DNA from: Mytilisepta virgata | Taxonomy: Eukaryota > Mollusca > Bivalvia > Mytilida > Mytilidae | DNA length: 64,000 nt | Direction: 5' to 3' | NCBI GenBank assembly: GCA_028015205.1 | Contig: CM051514.1 | Coordinates: 39,696,150 to 39,760,149 of the forward strand | In this document: positions 1 to 11,552 of the stretch, piece after piece | Numbering within the stretch: position 1 is the stretch's first letter | Layout of the letters: the number at the start of each line of letters is the position of its first letter | The notes under the pieces: model-generated | The model's database searches: none | What the model was told of the DNA's origin: nothing | What the model saw: the letters and a program-made list of their open reading frames with translations, nothing else | Translations under genes and position numbers: made by a program

Positions 1-317
1 CTCTACCTACCCATATGGTATTAATTTAGATTAGAAACTTTGTTTCATGTAACTTTGAACTCCACTCGGGGAAGACGTGAATTTTTAAACTCGTTGAAGA
101 TTTCCCAGTCTTCATGTTGAACTCGTGTGAGAATCTATTAATCTATGGCTATATAAATGCAAGGTATAGTTTCACATACATTTGTACGAGTACGATTAGT
201 CGTAAGTGTTGCAAGATTTCTACTTTGTATTGTAACGCCCAGAACTGGCAATACTTTGACAACATTCTCTGGCATGAAATGTGCACGTTTGTAGTATTGT
301 CGAATTTATCATTTCAG
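1..317. other. 5' flank or intron of the Ig-domain gene
   Basis: This is the non-coding stretch before the first recognisable exon. It ends in an acceptor, ATTTCAG, at 311-317. The next exon opens in mid-codon (phase 1), so this is most likely intron and earlier exons lie upstream of the window. Confidence 0.5.
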
Positions 318-2638
318 TACAATGGTCTGTTGAGTACAAAATTAACAGATATGGTGAAAACTTGAAACTTGTGTGCAAGGTTGAAAACTGCTGTTCTAAA
401 AATGTTACAAAGCGATGGTTTGGTGGACCTGATCAAAAACCTCTGTGGCTGTCTATGCATAAAAGTAACAAAGAAAAGTATGAAAATGAAAAATATGTAT
501 TTTTGATTGAGAAGAGTGGTTTTGGACTGGTGATAAAAACATTATCAATATCAGATGTCAATGTGACTTACCAGTGTTCCTATGGTTTTACTAGTTCTGA
601 CAGCAAGTTATTAACGGAGAGTGATGTTTTCATTGGTAAGTTATTATCACGTCACCTCTTTTTGCATGTTAAATATCAGATACAGTCAGCTTAAAAAAAT
701 GTAGATAACCTTTTGATCCAGGAGACTAGCATAAAGAATGGTTTGGCCTAATGTGTACAACGTATTTTTATTTCAGTGTAAACTCAGATATCAAATTTTA
801 GTCGTTGGGAGTACATTTTTCTGGATTAAACTTGAAAAACCGAAAATTATCAAAACATTTTGAACAGAAAACTACAAAGGACGAGAATGACATTCGAATT
901 CCAGAAAAGGTCAACTAAATGACTTTACATAATTTAACTTCACTAGTAATGAAAAATCAATGGGGTCTGGAATTAAAACGCGATATTATCCCATATTTAC
1001 CACTCCAGTTTATAAACAGCGAATATGAGAAATCTTTTATCTGTTTTGACCTTTTTTCATCGATAGTTACTCTTAAACTTCTTTTACTGCGTACAATGGG
1101 GAAGTCTAGATTAACCCTTATCAGGTACACTATTAACAAAAACCTTTGAAATCCAACATCTTACGAGCCTAAACATGATAAGCTTAATTCAAGGCAATGG
1201 AAACGATGGTTTTGGGAGTTGAATCTGTCTTTTAACAAAAATGTAAAGGAATAAATATACACTAGTAAGCCCATGAAAGATCGAAAACTAGAAACTAATT
1301 ATGATAGGGGATAACTTTCGATTAAATGACAGGCAAATGTGAATTTGTAACGAGTTTTTCCGTCATGCCATTTTTTATCCATTTTAATACAAGGAATATA
1401 AATGGAAATGGTGAGCTAATTCCATTTATATTCCTTGTACTTTATTGTTGTATGAGCTGTTTCGCAACATACATACTCGACTTGCGCATTATAAATTTGA
1501 ATATCAAAATTAAAAGCTAAGACGTGAAAATCGTGTAACTGTATATAATCATGATAATATCATACTTGTTTCCCAGCAATTAGAATAAAAGTTTTCATTA
1601 AAATTTTATTCAGATGAAGATGAAGGAAGAATGAATGAAACAACACGAAAAGATGAATCTGCAAAAGAATTTCACATTGGGAAAACAGGTTTGATGTACG
1701 TTTCGAGTACTTGGAATACTTCTGTTGTCTCATTTGATAAATAGAAAACATTCACCTTTGGTATAGGGTTATTTCGTATGCAGCACTTCCGAATCTAATC
1801 CAAGCAATAATAGAAAAAAACAGAAGCTTATATTGCTCTTCATAATACAAACTGTTATAGGTCTTCAACTTAGCTAATAGTTCAAAGCACCTTCATATGT
1901 CACAAAGTATATAGTTTTGACTTCAGTGGTGCTATAAGCCAGGAATTGTGCATGCCCTATATATTGAAATTTGTATCATGGTGAGACGAAACTTAAAATT
2001 AAAATGTTGTGTTTATATTACCTTTTTTTCAGACTCTTGGTCACACTTTTGATATTACTATGTGGAATGATAGTACTGATAATTTTATATCGTCTTGGTA
2101 AATTGAGACCCATTATAGCTGTCTTTATGAAACGGAAAGATGAGACAATTACAGGTTAGTTTAAAAATTCAAAAGACCGCAATTTACCTATTTGGAAAAA
2201 AACTGTAATGAACACTTTAAATTTACAGTTCCGATTCCAGATGTTGAATTTAGAATCTTGAATTTAAGATATCGAATGTCGGATTTCGAACCTTCTGGCC
2301 TTTCGTATAGAAGAGAAAGAAAGAAAAAATATCTGTTTTGAAGTTACCAGTATTAGTTGTTTTTAGCCTTAATGAAATCGTGGTGTTTATACTCTGCTAT
2401 GTCTGAACGTATAATAACACCGTACCTTCCTGATAATTATTTGCTTAAAAACCAATATCAAAACAACAATTGTCTAAGTTTAATGTAAGGGGTTATTCAT
2501 GACCTCAGTATTGATAGCTTTAATTATATTATATTAACAACCATTATATTATGTTAAAGAACACGCAACCAATCAAGAGAAAGAACTATTTCTGACAACA
2601 GTAAATGATACAAAGACAGGGCAAGAGGATGAAGGTTA
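318..2638 (+). CDS. Ig-domain single-pass membrane receptor, last four exons (partial)
   Basis: Four exons can be joined without breaking frame: 318-635, 1614-1695, 2033-2154 and 2560-2638 (stop TAA 2636-2638). All introns begin GT and end AG. The first exon is symmetric (phase 1-1), as usual for Ig modules. It encodes a V-type-like Ig domain: a Cys in LKLVCKV, a Trp in KRWFGG, and the closing Cys in VTYQCSYG. The second is a short acidic/basic stalk. The third is a transmembrane helix (LLVTLLILLCGMIVLIILY) followed by a basic stop-transfer segment. The fourth is a short hydrophilic tail ending QEDEG. The donor GTACG at 1696 was chosen over the nearer GT at 1689 because only it keeps frame into exon 3. 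The signal peptide and any further Ig domains must lie upstream. The partner is unknown. It looks like an orphan mollusc Ig receptor, with no ITAM or ITIM in the visible tail. Confidence 0.72.
1388..1439. repeat. perfect 20 bp inverted repeat in an intron
   Basis: The arms 1388-1407 and 1420-1439 are exactly complementary and separated by 12 nt, so the RNA would fold into a clean hairpin. It lies in the intron after the Ig exon. It is short for an animal microRNA precursor, and no related arm was noticed elsewhere in the window. A miniature inverted-repeat remnant is the more likely reading. Confidence 0.75.
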
Positions 2639-2917
2639 AATATTTTTAATACTCATTCTTGATTTGATGATGCTTGCCTCCATCATGAAAACCTTTATCT
2701 GAACGCAAAAAGTTTTTATCCCTATATATTTATTGTATTATATGTTATTGGCCTAATCATTGAAAGATTAATAGATTTAATTAATAAGTTTGCGTTATAG
2801 AAACTCACATGGATAATATAACCCGTAAAATGTTTGCATTGAATTTCCTCACATGTTTAAATATTGTTCTTTTGAAACAAGTAAACATGATGAAGTTTTG
2901 TTAATGTCTTTAATTGA

Positions 2918-2923
2918 AATAAA
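2918..2923 (+). terminator. polyadenylation signal AATAAA
   Basis: This is a canonical hexamer 280 bases after the stop codon of the Ig-domain receptor, followed by a T-rich stretch. A second hexamer at 3118-3123 is the alternative. Confidence 0.4.
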
Positions 2924-3125
2924 AATATTGTTTCTCTTTCATCAAAGGACTAGGGCTACTTTTCCCTTGTTTTCTCATAACCATTAATTTTGTAATCTTA
3001 AAGTTTTGCCTGCTTTTTATGGTAAAAGATTGTATGCAATACATTGTTATGTTTTCTACACGCAAAGGTCATATATATAGGCGAATTGGGTCAATTGTAT
3101 CATGTTGTAATATTGCCAATAAAGA

Positions 3126-3215
3126 CTTTGATTGATCGATTGATCGATTGTTGTTTGCTTAACACCCAATGGAAAATATTCCATGCTTCAGGACGAGAAC
3201 CAGTTCAACAATTTA
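3126..3215 (+). repeat. short dispersed repeat with GATTGATC iterations
   Basis: An iterated GATTGATC motif leads into a block reading TTGTTTGCTTAACACCCAAT, then TTCAGGACGAGAAC. The same block, with GGATGGATG repeats in front and a TTTAACGTCCAGTGGCAA core, occurs at 51570-51650. The two copies share the order simple repeat, TTTAAC core, CAGGACGAGAAC. I recognise this block as widely scattered in bivalve DNA. It has no coding capacity. Confidence 0.65.
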
Positions 3216-4470
3216 TCAAAAACAATTCAAATAGGGATGGGTCGGGACACAAAGGGGAATAAATTTTGACTACTATTGTTAAAGGGGGATGGTTGGGTAT
3301 GGTACAGCAGAACCAAAACCATTATGTCATGTGAAAAGAGATACATTAACTAACTTACAGCAAAAACAGATTGGTTCTGAGTGTCTTTCATGTTGAAAAA
3401 CTAGAAAAAATTGTAGAATCTTATTTGTTTATTACTATTAACAAACCATTAGAGACCACATATCAGGCTATGCAACAGAGATTTTGAAAGGTTTTAGGCT
3501 ACTGTTTGAAAATGGCCCTAGAATTGAAACCAATGCAGGGGAAATGATCCTACTTCTTTCATCTTTTGAATGTTACAAGAATCCACTGATCATTAAATAT
3601 GTCTATATATTATGTTTGATTCGAGGAATTCATTGTACAAATGCCTCCTGTAAACTTATTAGTCAGGTGGTAGAGAAACTTTGATCATGTTAATGTAACG
3701 GCTGTATATAATTACAATTATCACTGAATTGCAGTCCCAGATTGGTAAATGTTCACCAATAGCTAGCAAAAAATGTGTAAAAATGAAAGCCCGTTTTAAT
3801 CTATAGCCAGCTATTGGTGAAAGCCTGGCTGTCAAATGCTTTTCGACAGCCTGTCATTTGCCAGCTTTGACGTGAATGAAAAAAAAACATTACCCAATAC
3901 CCACCTGAATATCTTGCTTAAAGCCTTATTATAAAACAAAATGATAACATTTTACTGTCAGAACAGGTACATATGTATTATACATAAGTATGTTTTGATG
4001 TCTCGGACAAAAAATCACAGTTATAAATATGTGAACAGGAATATATTTCAAAAGCAATATTTATTTTGTATGTTCTTACGAAAAATATAAATAGATTGAT
4101 AGATAGACTCTTTAATTGGTACAAAATAAATCGAAATAAAATGTATATTTTATTTTACTTTATTTATTTATTGTAATAATCTACAAAATGAATATTTGGT
4201 ATGGAAAATAGTTAATAAAATAAAAAAAGAAAATGAAAAATAAAACAAAATGTTAATGTTCGCAACAAAAACAAACTAATGAAAAATTATCTAGGATTGT
4301 ATTCCAACTCACACCTATGCAATTTCTTCTTAAAAAAGTAGAAATTCTTACTGAAATAAATATAATTAGATATTAATCTAATAGAAGTGTTAAATAATAC
4401 ATGTATAGGTATATTAATATTTTTCCTATTCCTGACGTGTTTAATCGGTGGGATAAAAATACATAATACT

Positions 4471-5738
4471 AGACATTGAACCCGCGCGATCGCGGGAAAA
4501 TAAGCATTTTTTTTTGTGGTGGCCATATTGACTTTAAAAAGTTGTTGCGGCCATGTCATTCATGGAACAGGAACTCAATATGGATGTTGTGGCATTCTTC
4601 CCATAAAGTTTCCTGTCAAGTAGGTGTTATCAACTGATAGTTTCATGTCTATATATGCAGTAGTATTCCAGAAATGGATGTGCAAAGTCAATGAAGCGTG
4701 AAATGTAGGTCAATGTTACCCAATTGTCATATGGCTGTTCGTTACTACCGAAGATATATTCTCTGATGAAGTAGACTGTATGCCACGTAGAATTACCAAA
4801 ATGGACCTCAAGGTTCCATCAAAGTCAAAATCTATGACGAAAACACAACCAAATAAATTGTCAATATTTTTATTGTTACAATTAATTCTGAACTGGAACT
4901 TGATGAAAAGCTTTCATTAAATACACATTTCATAATGCATTACCTTTTTCCTTCAGAAAAAAAAATATGAAAAAGAATATGAATAAACATTTCCTTACCG
5001 ACGGATGAATTTTTCAAAAGATGCCGTGAGTTAAGCAGAGCATATTTTTGGAAAATAATTGTTCCAATTGTTCCATTGTCATCATGGGCAGGGCAAGCGA
5101 GGCTTAATTTCACAAATATATCCAATAATCAGACGATAAAAGCATTTTTAGTGTGTGGCTGCGTGTGCTGTCCACGTTTATAAAGATGTCCGAGATAAAT
5201 TTCGTCATTAATGATAAAGATGACCATTTGTTAAACATATTTTTTTATCCAGGGCTTACAGGGAATTGTATGGTTATTTAGACATGTCACATGACAAATA
5301 ATGTAAAAATAGATAATGGTTGGTTTTATCACTTTGTGCAAGGTAAACATCCGAGCAATCCAAAAAAACAACTAAGTTAGGAATTCCTCTGAAACTTTAC
5401 CTTACTTCTTCATAATCTTCAAAGTTCGTAACCTTTCATGACAGTTAGGAGAAATTGCGTTATTGTAGAAAAACAATCCTGAATACATGAAGCGGAAACA
5501 TCCCACTCGAAGAAGAATGTTTTTAATTTGTTTTATACTTCTTCCGTAATTTCAAACAAAAATACATTTAAAATATGTGCATACTTGTTTATTTAAATCA
5601 ATGTGTTAAAATGATGCATTCTAGAACCTTCTAAGGGATATGTTGGGAGAATTCATATCGGAAAAGTGCATGCAAATTCCATTAGCACATAAACAAAACT
5701 GCAGATTAAATTTATAAATGCATATTATCAAATCCTAT
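4471..5738 (-). mobile_element. 1.25 kb dispersed non-coding repeat, copy 1 (Helitron-like ends)
   Basis: This copy matches 17519-18765 almost base for base over about 1.25 kb, with small indels. One end carries AGACATTGAACCC followed by a GC hairpin (CCCGCGCGATCGCGGG) in otherwise AT-rich DNA. Read on the minus strand, the element ends hairpin, TTCAATGTCTAG, then host T. That is the layout of a Helitron 3' end (hairpin then CTRR). The opposite end does not start with TC, and no Rep/helicase is encoded, so it is at most a non-autonomous relative. Small ORFs in it are not conserved in frame between the two copies. Confidence 0.6.
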
Positions 5739-5991
5739 AATAATCTTTATAATCTGAACCATACCTTGTTTATTTTGAACCATGCGTTTTGCCGCCTATT
5801 CGGCTAATTCGTAAATTTAGTATTATAGATCTTTAACCACTTCTCGGTGATTAAATTTCTACGTGGGAATTACCGCCCTTTTTTCTACAGTTATTGGAAC
5901 GATAAAATAGAGAAGTCCCGAAATGACGTCTATGTAAACAAACTACATACGACATTTTCTTGAGGTTTTTGTCGAAAATCATAGGAGAAAC

Positions 5992-6154
5992 AGATTCTCC
6001 TTCAATTGACTCGCGAGTTATGGAATTTCTCAACCCCCAATAGTTAAATTTTAGATTTTATCACGCTCGCTAAAGGGTCGCGTGTTGAAAATCGAAAATT
6101 TAACTATCTCGAGTGGAGAAATTCCATAACTCACTCGTACCTGAAGGAGAATCT
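5992..6154. repeat. foldback repeat with ~70 bp arms
   Basis: The arm beginning AGATTCTCCTTCAA and the arm ending GAAGGAGAATCT are inverted copies. They share the inner blocks TTATGGAATTTCTC and TAGTTAAATTTT, with a GC-containing centre near 6060-6085. This is a miniature foldback between the 1.25 kb repeat and the BIR gene. No transposase is present. Confidence 0.7.
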
Positions 6155-6693
6155 ATATATAAATTATTTTTTATATGTGTAATATAAAGAATCGCCCTAT
6201 TAATTCATCTTAATATATTAATATGGTAAAATGTAATCATCTAAAAGCTTTTTATAAAAGCTTTCAAGCGTTCATTGTAAGCTAGCTAATGTTCAACGCG
6301 TTGAAATCTTTTGGATTTCAAACAAACTGGCAACTGTTCAAGATGGGTGGTCAATTTTAACATTAGATAGCTAATCATGTATTGTTGCCAGCAATTGAAG
6401 ACCAGCTTTATGTTGTAGCTATTGTCGCCAGTTTTTCGTTAGCTTTGCGTTAAACTTTAGTCGGGCCGGGACTGTACACATTGCAGGGAATTTGGGTTCA
6501 ATAGAACCAACTTATTAACCAATGGAATTTTTACTCGAGAAATGAAAAAATACTACATTGTCTCATAACACATTTCACACTTTCGTTTAAAATATTAAAT
6601 AGTACCCACACCAACATAAGAAATCTCGTCTATAGAAAAAAGGATTTATAAGTACCCGGTAATATTTGAAAATGCTATTTCTTGGTATTGTAG

Positions 6694-8389
6694 ATAATTT
6701 AGAAAAGATTATCCTTTCTTCTACGACAATTCCGGATAAAGCTCAGGATAATGACATTGGTTCCACATCCAATGCGAGAGAGCCGGTCCTGTCCGGTGTG
6801 CCTGTAATGCAGAACGGATATAATTTTGAAGAAGTAACCTCACAAAATGGAAATACAAGAAATACTCCAACAACTACTGTTGACCGTCGCCCGGGAAAAG
6901 GACATGCTTCCAATAATGGAACAAACCAGAAACCTAAGTATCCTGCATACAAATCAAAGGAATTCAGACGTGAAAGTTTTACACACCCTCAGAATGTGAA
7001 GTTACCACCGGAAATCCTAGCAAAGGCTGGTTTTTTCTCGTACGGTAAATATATTTTGTATTATTTTAAACATTTACCATGGTACTTGTGCCACACAGTC
7101 AATGGAAATTTATCAAATAATCACTTGGAAACCGTGTTTTGTATGAAAACCAATATGCAAAAACAAGAGGATAAGCAATCTAGAAACATGAAAAATTCAA
7201 TTACAATTGACAATATGAAACACGAAATTTTGATTTTAACAGTTTCAATAATTTCCATACAGTCCTTGGGTTTTATAGACACAGGCCTAGGATAAGGAAA
7301 TCATCCAACTTTTATTGATAGATGATGAGTGACTTAGGTTAACTCGACGCTATGGATCATTTCATCTTGTTTAAGTTATGACCTTTTGCTTCATCTTTTT
7401 AGAGTGATTTTCAAGGTGAATAAATTTGCAAAAATGCTTTGTCCGTCACTTTCTTTTTTCAATATTACAAACGATAGTTGATATATGCAACGTTATCCAA
7501 CACTCGTTTCCGATGTATATTAAATAAAAAAATATAACATGTAAAAATGCAAACATTGTATGAGTTAATAGGGTAATACTTCACTGGACTAATTTCTTGT
7601 GACGTGGTATTTTAATGCAATAATCCGACTGGTATTATGTACTTTCAACAATATTTGCATGATTGTGTACAATATCAATTGCAGGCGAGTCCGATATCAT
7701 GCGATGTTTTTACTGTGGAGGTGCATTACAAAATTTGGAAGAAAAAGATAGTCCATGGGAATTGCATGCAAGATGGTTCCCAAGCTGTTTATATCTTCTG
7801 GAAAAGATGGGGGAAGAATTTGTAAAACAAATTCAGACAAAATGTCTGCAAGAGGTATTCTTTAATTAAATCCCAGAGCTCAACTGTCAAAACAAAACTA
7901 GCACAATGTTATAGCAAATTTAATAAGTCGAAGGTGTAAAAAATGTTGTTTTAAAGCACCTCTTGCATTGCAGTGATAGGAGATTTATTGCACAATTAGT
8001 TGTGGTTGGCATATTTCAATTGCGAAAGCATTGGCACATATTATTATTATTATTTTTTTTTTTGGAAAAGTACATACAACCTGTGTTACTGCTTTAATAA
8101 GAGCCACGTAATTTTTGATTAGAGTCATTAGCGAAAAATATTCATAAAGGAAGAACTTTCATTTTCAGTAAATTAATCCATTATGTTGTCCCAAAAAAGG
8201 TAAATATTCTTAATTAACCAACTTCGCAAAACTTAATTTCATCATTGATGATGGGCTCGTATGGAGAAAGTCCGAGGATTAGAGATCTCTTTCCTTCATA
8301 AAACATGAAAATCGAATATATGGTTTATGTTTTAGTTTATATATCTTTAAATGCTTGACATATTATTTTTTCAGGTCCAGACACATTGA
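6694..8389 (+). CDS. BIR-domain (inhibitor-of-apoptosis type) protein, last three exons (partial)
   Basis: The exons are 6694-7044, 7685-7854 and 8375-8389, all with GT-AG borders and matching phases (1, then 0). The last exon adds only VQTH and the stop. A low-complexity Ser/Thr/Asn-rich stretch precedes one BIR fold split by an intron. The BIR begins YPAYKSKEFRRESFTH, continues LAKAGFFSYG, and then has the zinc ligands of MRCFYCGGAL and the later H and C in WELHARWFPSC. BIR domains bind caspases or IAP-binding motifs and act in the cytoplasm. The protein ends soon after the BIR, at KQIQTKCLQE plus the last exon, so this transcript carries no RING, UBA or CARD domain. The start codon is upstream: the first exon opens in phase 1 after an acceptor at 6691-6693. 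More BIRs may lie 5'. It could be a truncated duplicate, as IAP families are expanded in bivalves. Confidence 0.72.
7045..7684 (+). other. intron splitting the BIR domain
   Basis: The intron starts GTAAAT and ends TTGCAG, and interrupts the BIR between the FFSYG turn and the first zinc-binding pair. An ORF reads through into it but has no domain. It also holds a block of AT-rich sequence with no repeat recognised. Confidence 0.6.
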
Positions 8390-8915
8390 ATTAACAAAAC
8401 TGATGATCTAAGAATACGAAAACGTTATATGAAAGGTCATGATGATTTACATGTACATATATGTGGTGATAAAAAGACAGTTTTCATTATCCTTGTTAAT
8501 TTAGTATTTAATATGTTATCTGAACTTAATGTAATTAAAAATTTGTACTGTTAATTTTGGAAAACAATTTTATACATATATATGTATTATTTATGTGACC
8601 TGTTTGCACACGCATTTTGTTGACAACACATCACAAGTAGTCTTATTATAGCGACAGTATCCGACCTATAGTATAGCATTGAGAGTCCTAGCTAGTTTTA
8701 CAGTTAAACCGAGAACATTCTGACCCTGTTATCTAAATTATGTACCGTCCAAACTAATTGTGCAGTTCTATCAGGCAGTCACCTTGTTGGTAATCATACT
8801 GTATTTGCTCTTGTAATAATTTTTTTAATACACCAGATTATCAGGATAGCTATTCTATTCTATTGTATTTCTCTTTATACTAACATGACTTGGTACCCAG
8901 AGAAAAAATATTTCT
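8390..8915. other. no gene seen
   Basis: This should include the 3' UTR of the BIR gene, but no clear AATAAA was found close to the stop. The rest is AT-rich and no element was recognised. Confidence 0.4.
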
Positions 8916-10109
8916 TTACCCAAAACAGAAAGTCTTATTAAATTCAATAATATGTGAAATCAAAGGATGTTTATATTTCTGACCTTCTATGGCCAATAAA
9001 CATGAAAAAGAATCAGAACAATATGGAAGGTTTTGTTTGTCAGAAGATGTTATGAATTTCAAGGTAAGAATAATAGCTATTGACTCAGCGGTAAATATAG
9101 AACTGGAAGATGGAGGACGAAGAGTCGCTGCCCGTTGTCCATACACAGCTGCAGCTTTATCTCCGTCTTTTGATTCATCATTATAAATGGTATCGAACTC
9201 TTGAAAATGTGATTTAATTTCAACAATTTGTTGCTGAATTTCAATGGGGTTAGTTTCCGAAGTGTTATGTTTTCTGATGTCAAAAATGAATTGGGTCTGG
9301 GTACACACCAAAGTGGCGATTGAGGTATATTAATAGGGGCTATTTCATCAAGGTTGATGTTAGAACCAGAAATATGTGGTTTCATCCTTATACGAAAATG
9401 AGGGATTTTGTTTTCATGCTGTTCAAATATATCCTCATAGAGAGGGTTGAAAACACAGTCGTTGGCAGGATTTGAAGGATATGCTTTTAGCTTTGTTAAG
9501 TATTGTAGGGCAAATTTATTCTACGGTTATTAAGGGAGAGCTCGTTTGCCTCTACATATAAACTTTCCATGGGGGATGTTCTGAACGACCCCAAGGCCAA
9601 ACGTAGGCCTTGGAGATAGCAGTATCTAAAATTTTAATATAGGATTTGCGAGCAGATCCATAAATAATAGAACGTAGTCAGTTTCGATTTCACTAAAGAT
9701 CTATATAAATTTAACAGAATGCTTTTATCGGCAAAGCAGCCAGTGCTGGAAACAACTTTTAAAATGCCCAATGCTTTCAAGCATTTCGCTTTCATCCTTT
9801 TGATATAGGGTAGAAGGTGAGTATATTATCAAACAGAAGTGCAAGGAATTTAGTTTCTTTCACAACATTAATGGGTGCTTTATATATCTTAAGTTCAGGA
9901 TCTAAATGCAGTTTTTGTTTGTTACAAAAATGCAAACAGACAGTTTTTGAGTTGTAAAATTTAAAACCATTTTCTGTGGCCCACTTTTCAATTTTATTTA
10001 AAGACAACTGTACTTGTCTTTCTATTTTGTTCATATTTTTAGCCCTATAACATATCAAAAAGTCATCTGCATAGAGGGGGCCCTCAAAATTTTGTTTTAA
10101 TGAGGACAA
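8916..10109 (-). pseudogene. Jockey/I-like non-LTR retrotransposon fragment (RT end plus RNase H)
   Basis: Reading on the minus strand, 10109-9792 encodes the end of a reverse transcriptase with the catalytic LYADDF box followed by NKIEKWATENGFKF. The linker region (about 9790-9390) is recognisable in shifting frames. From 9385 to 8916 lies an RNase H-like segment, with SPLWCVPRPN and then YNDESKDGDKAAA, where the first catalytic Asp region has drifted from the usual YTDGSKDG. Frameshifts separate the parts. The endonuclease and the first half of RT are absent. The family call rests on the RT-RNase H order typical of the Jockey/I group. Confidence 0.75.
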
Positions 10110-10262
10110 ATATACATAAGGAGCAAATCAAAAAACGTAATCCATTGGACAGAAAAACCCGGGAAGACAAATTAACAACCACAAGCACAACAAATAAACA
10201 CTGAAAACTAAACAACAATGAACAACACGAACTCCTATAAAAACAAGATATCAACATTGAGA
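10110..10262 (-). repeat. 3' tail of a Penelope-type element, isolated
   Basis: On the minus strand this reads like the tail of the element ending near 36450 and the orphan tails at 42515-42790 and 44325-44505. The shared order is TAGGAGTTCGTGTTG-like block, TTGTTGTGCTTGTGGTTGTT, TGTCCAATGGATT, then TTTGTCC. It abuts the non-LTR fragment with no spacer. Confidence 0.7.
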
Positions 10263-10689
10263 CCTTTTTTTTAGTAATTATTTTTAAAGCCCAGTTTTTA
10301 TTTTTCATTATACGTATACATAACACAATAAAAGAACAAAGTTATTTTCATTCTCTGCCATAAATGGATACATCGATCAGAATAAATGTGCTTGTCAATT
10401 TTTTGAGTATGTAAGCGGGAAAAGAGAAAGTATAAATATTAAATGAAAAATAAAAACAACCGGACTTTCATATTTTCCATATACATGTTGGTCAATACAC
10501 AAGTTTAATTTACCAAAACAAATACATAAAAGGGGGATATAGAATACCACAGTATTTTAGATATACAAATAAATATACAATGATGCACAATCAAGTCACT
10601 GTTCACACACGGTTGTGCACAGAGTATAAGAAAATAACTGTCCTGAAATAAAATTATAATTATTTCCCTTTCCTAAAAAAGAACAGTCT
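10263..10689. other. no gene seen
   Basis: This is AT-rich spacer between the Penelope-type tail and the L1-like fragment. No domain, repeat or RNA was recognised. Confidence 0.4.
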
Positions 10690-11552
10690 TTAAAGCATAC
10701 CATTTATTTTCTATTTTCTCCTTAGCTGCAGGAGGCCTATCAAAGGATGCTGCTAATAGTTCAATATTATGTGTATGCTTTAGCATATTAACGACTCCTG
10801 AAACTGAAGGAAATGACGCATTTACCCGAATTGACTAAATATAATACTTTATAAGGATAAGAAAGTAGTTTGCTGTATTATCAATATTTTCAGAACCAAG
10901 TAAAATGTCTTGTAACATTGTGTTTGGAATTTGTATATTGCATTGGATCTGAAATAAATAAGGTATTAGTATACCAAAATTTCTAATCACTGGACAGTTC
11001 CATAAAAGGTGGGAGATTGCAGAAAGTACATAACTGCGTTTCTTTTAACTTGCATTTATATAAGAATGCATTAGTGCATTATGTAGAATTTTATACTGGA
11101 ATGTTCTAAATTTAGTATTCTTATAGAAGGGCATTGAGAAATAAAATTCAAGTTTTCTTTTTCAGAATCTAATTCTGTGTTCCATTTGCCTTGTTGATAT
11201 TTTGGTTCTTCGGAGTACATACAGAGATATTTACCATAAAAAAAAGATTTCTTATGCATTTTAATGTATTCTAAGTTTTTATTTAAAAACATAATAATTT
11301 ATTTGCAGTTCTAATTTTATCTCTCCACAATTTTGGTATCATATGTAAAATGGAATATTGCTGCAAATAATTAACATTGATATTGTATTTGGCACATAAC
11401 TCTTGACACTGAGTAAAAGTATTAACAAAGAAAATTCGAGCTTCGCACCAATGTTCGTAAAAAATTGTCTCCTTACTTATCTTTAATTTAGTATTAAACC
11501 ATATGGATTGGTTCAAAATGACTTCTGCAGTCTCAGCAATATTATTATCCAA
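10690..11552 (-). pseudogene. L1/Tx1-like non-LTR retrotransposon, C-terminal fragment
   Basis: The minus-strand translation carries the signature region found after the RT of L1/Tx1-like elements: LNQSIWFNTKLKISKETIFY, then FVNTFTQCQELCAKYNI, LQQYSILHMIPKLWRDKIRT, later FRTFQYKILHNAL and a CTFCN zinc-like motif. Still further on is a KHTHNIELLAAS block. Stops and frame changes split it into at least three pieces. The RT catalytic core, endonuclease and 5' end are missing, as in a 5'-truncated copy. Confidence 0.7.

Larger units (their letters stand above)
2639..4470. other. 3' UTR and AT-rich intergenic region
   Basis: Two AATAAA polyadenylation signals (2918-2923 and 3118-3123) lie 280 and 480 bases after the receptor stop. 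Either could end its transcript. After the short repeat at about 3126-3215 the region is AT-rich, especially 4060-4280. No coding signal was recognised. Short ORFs here have no domain and sit in low-complexity sequence. Confidence 0.5.

Noticed and set aside
7045..7295. Read-through of the BIR exon to a 209-codon protein
   Set aside because: This would cut the BIR domain before its zinc ligands. The GTAAAT donor and the matching exon at 7685 complete the domain.
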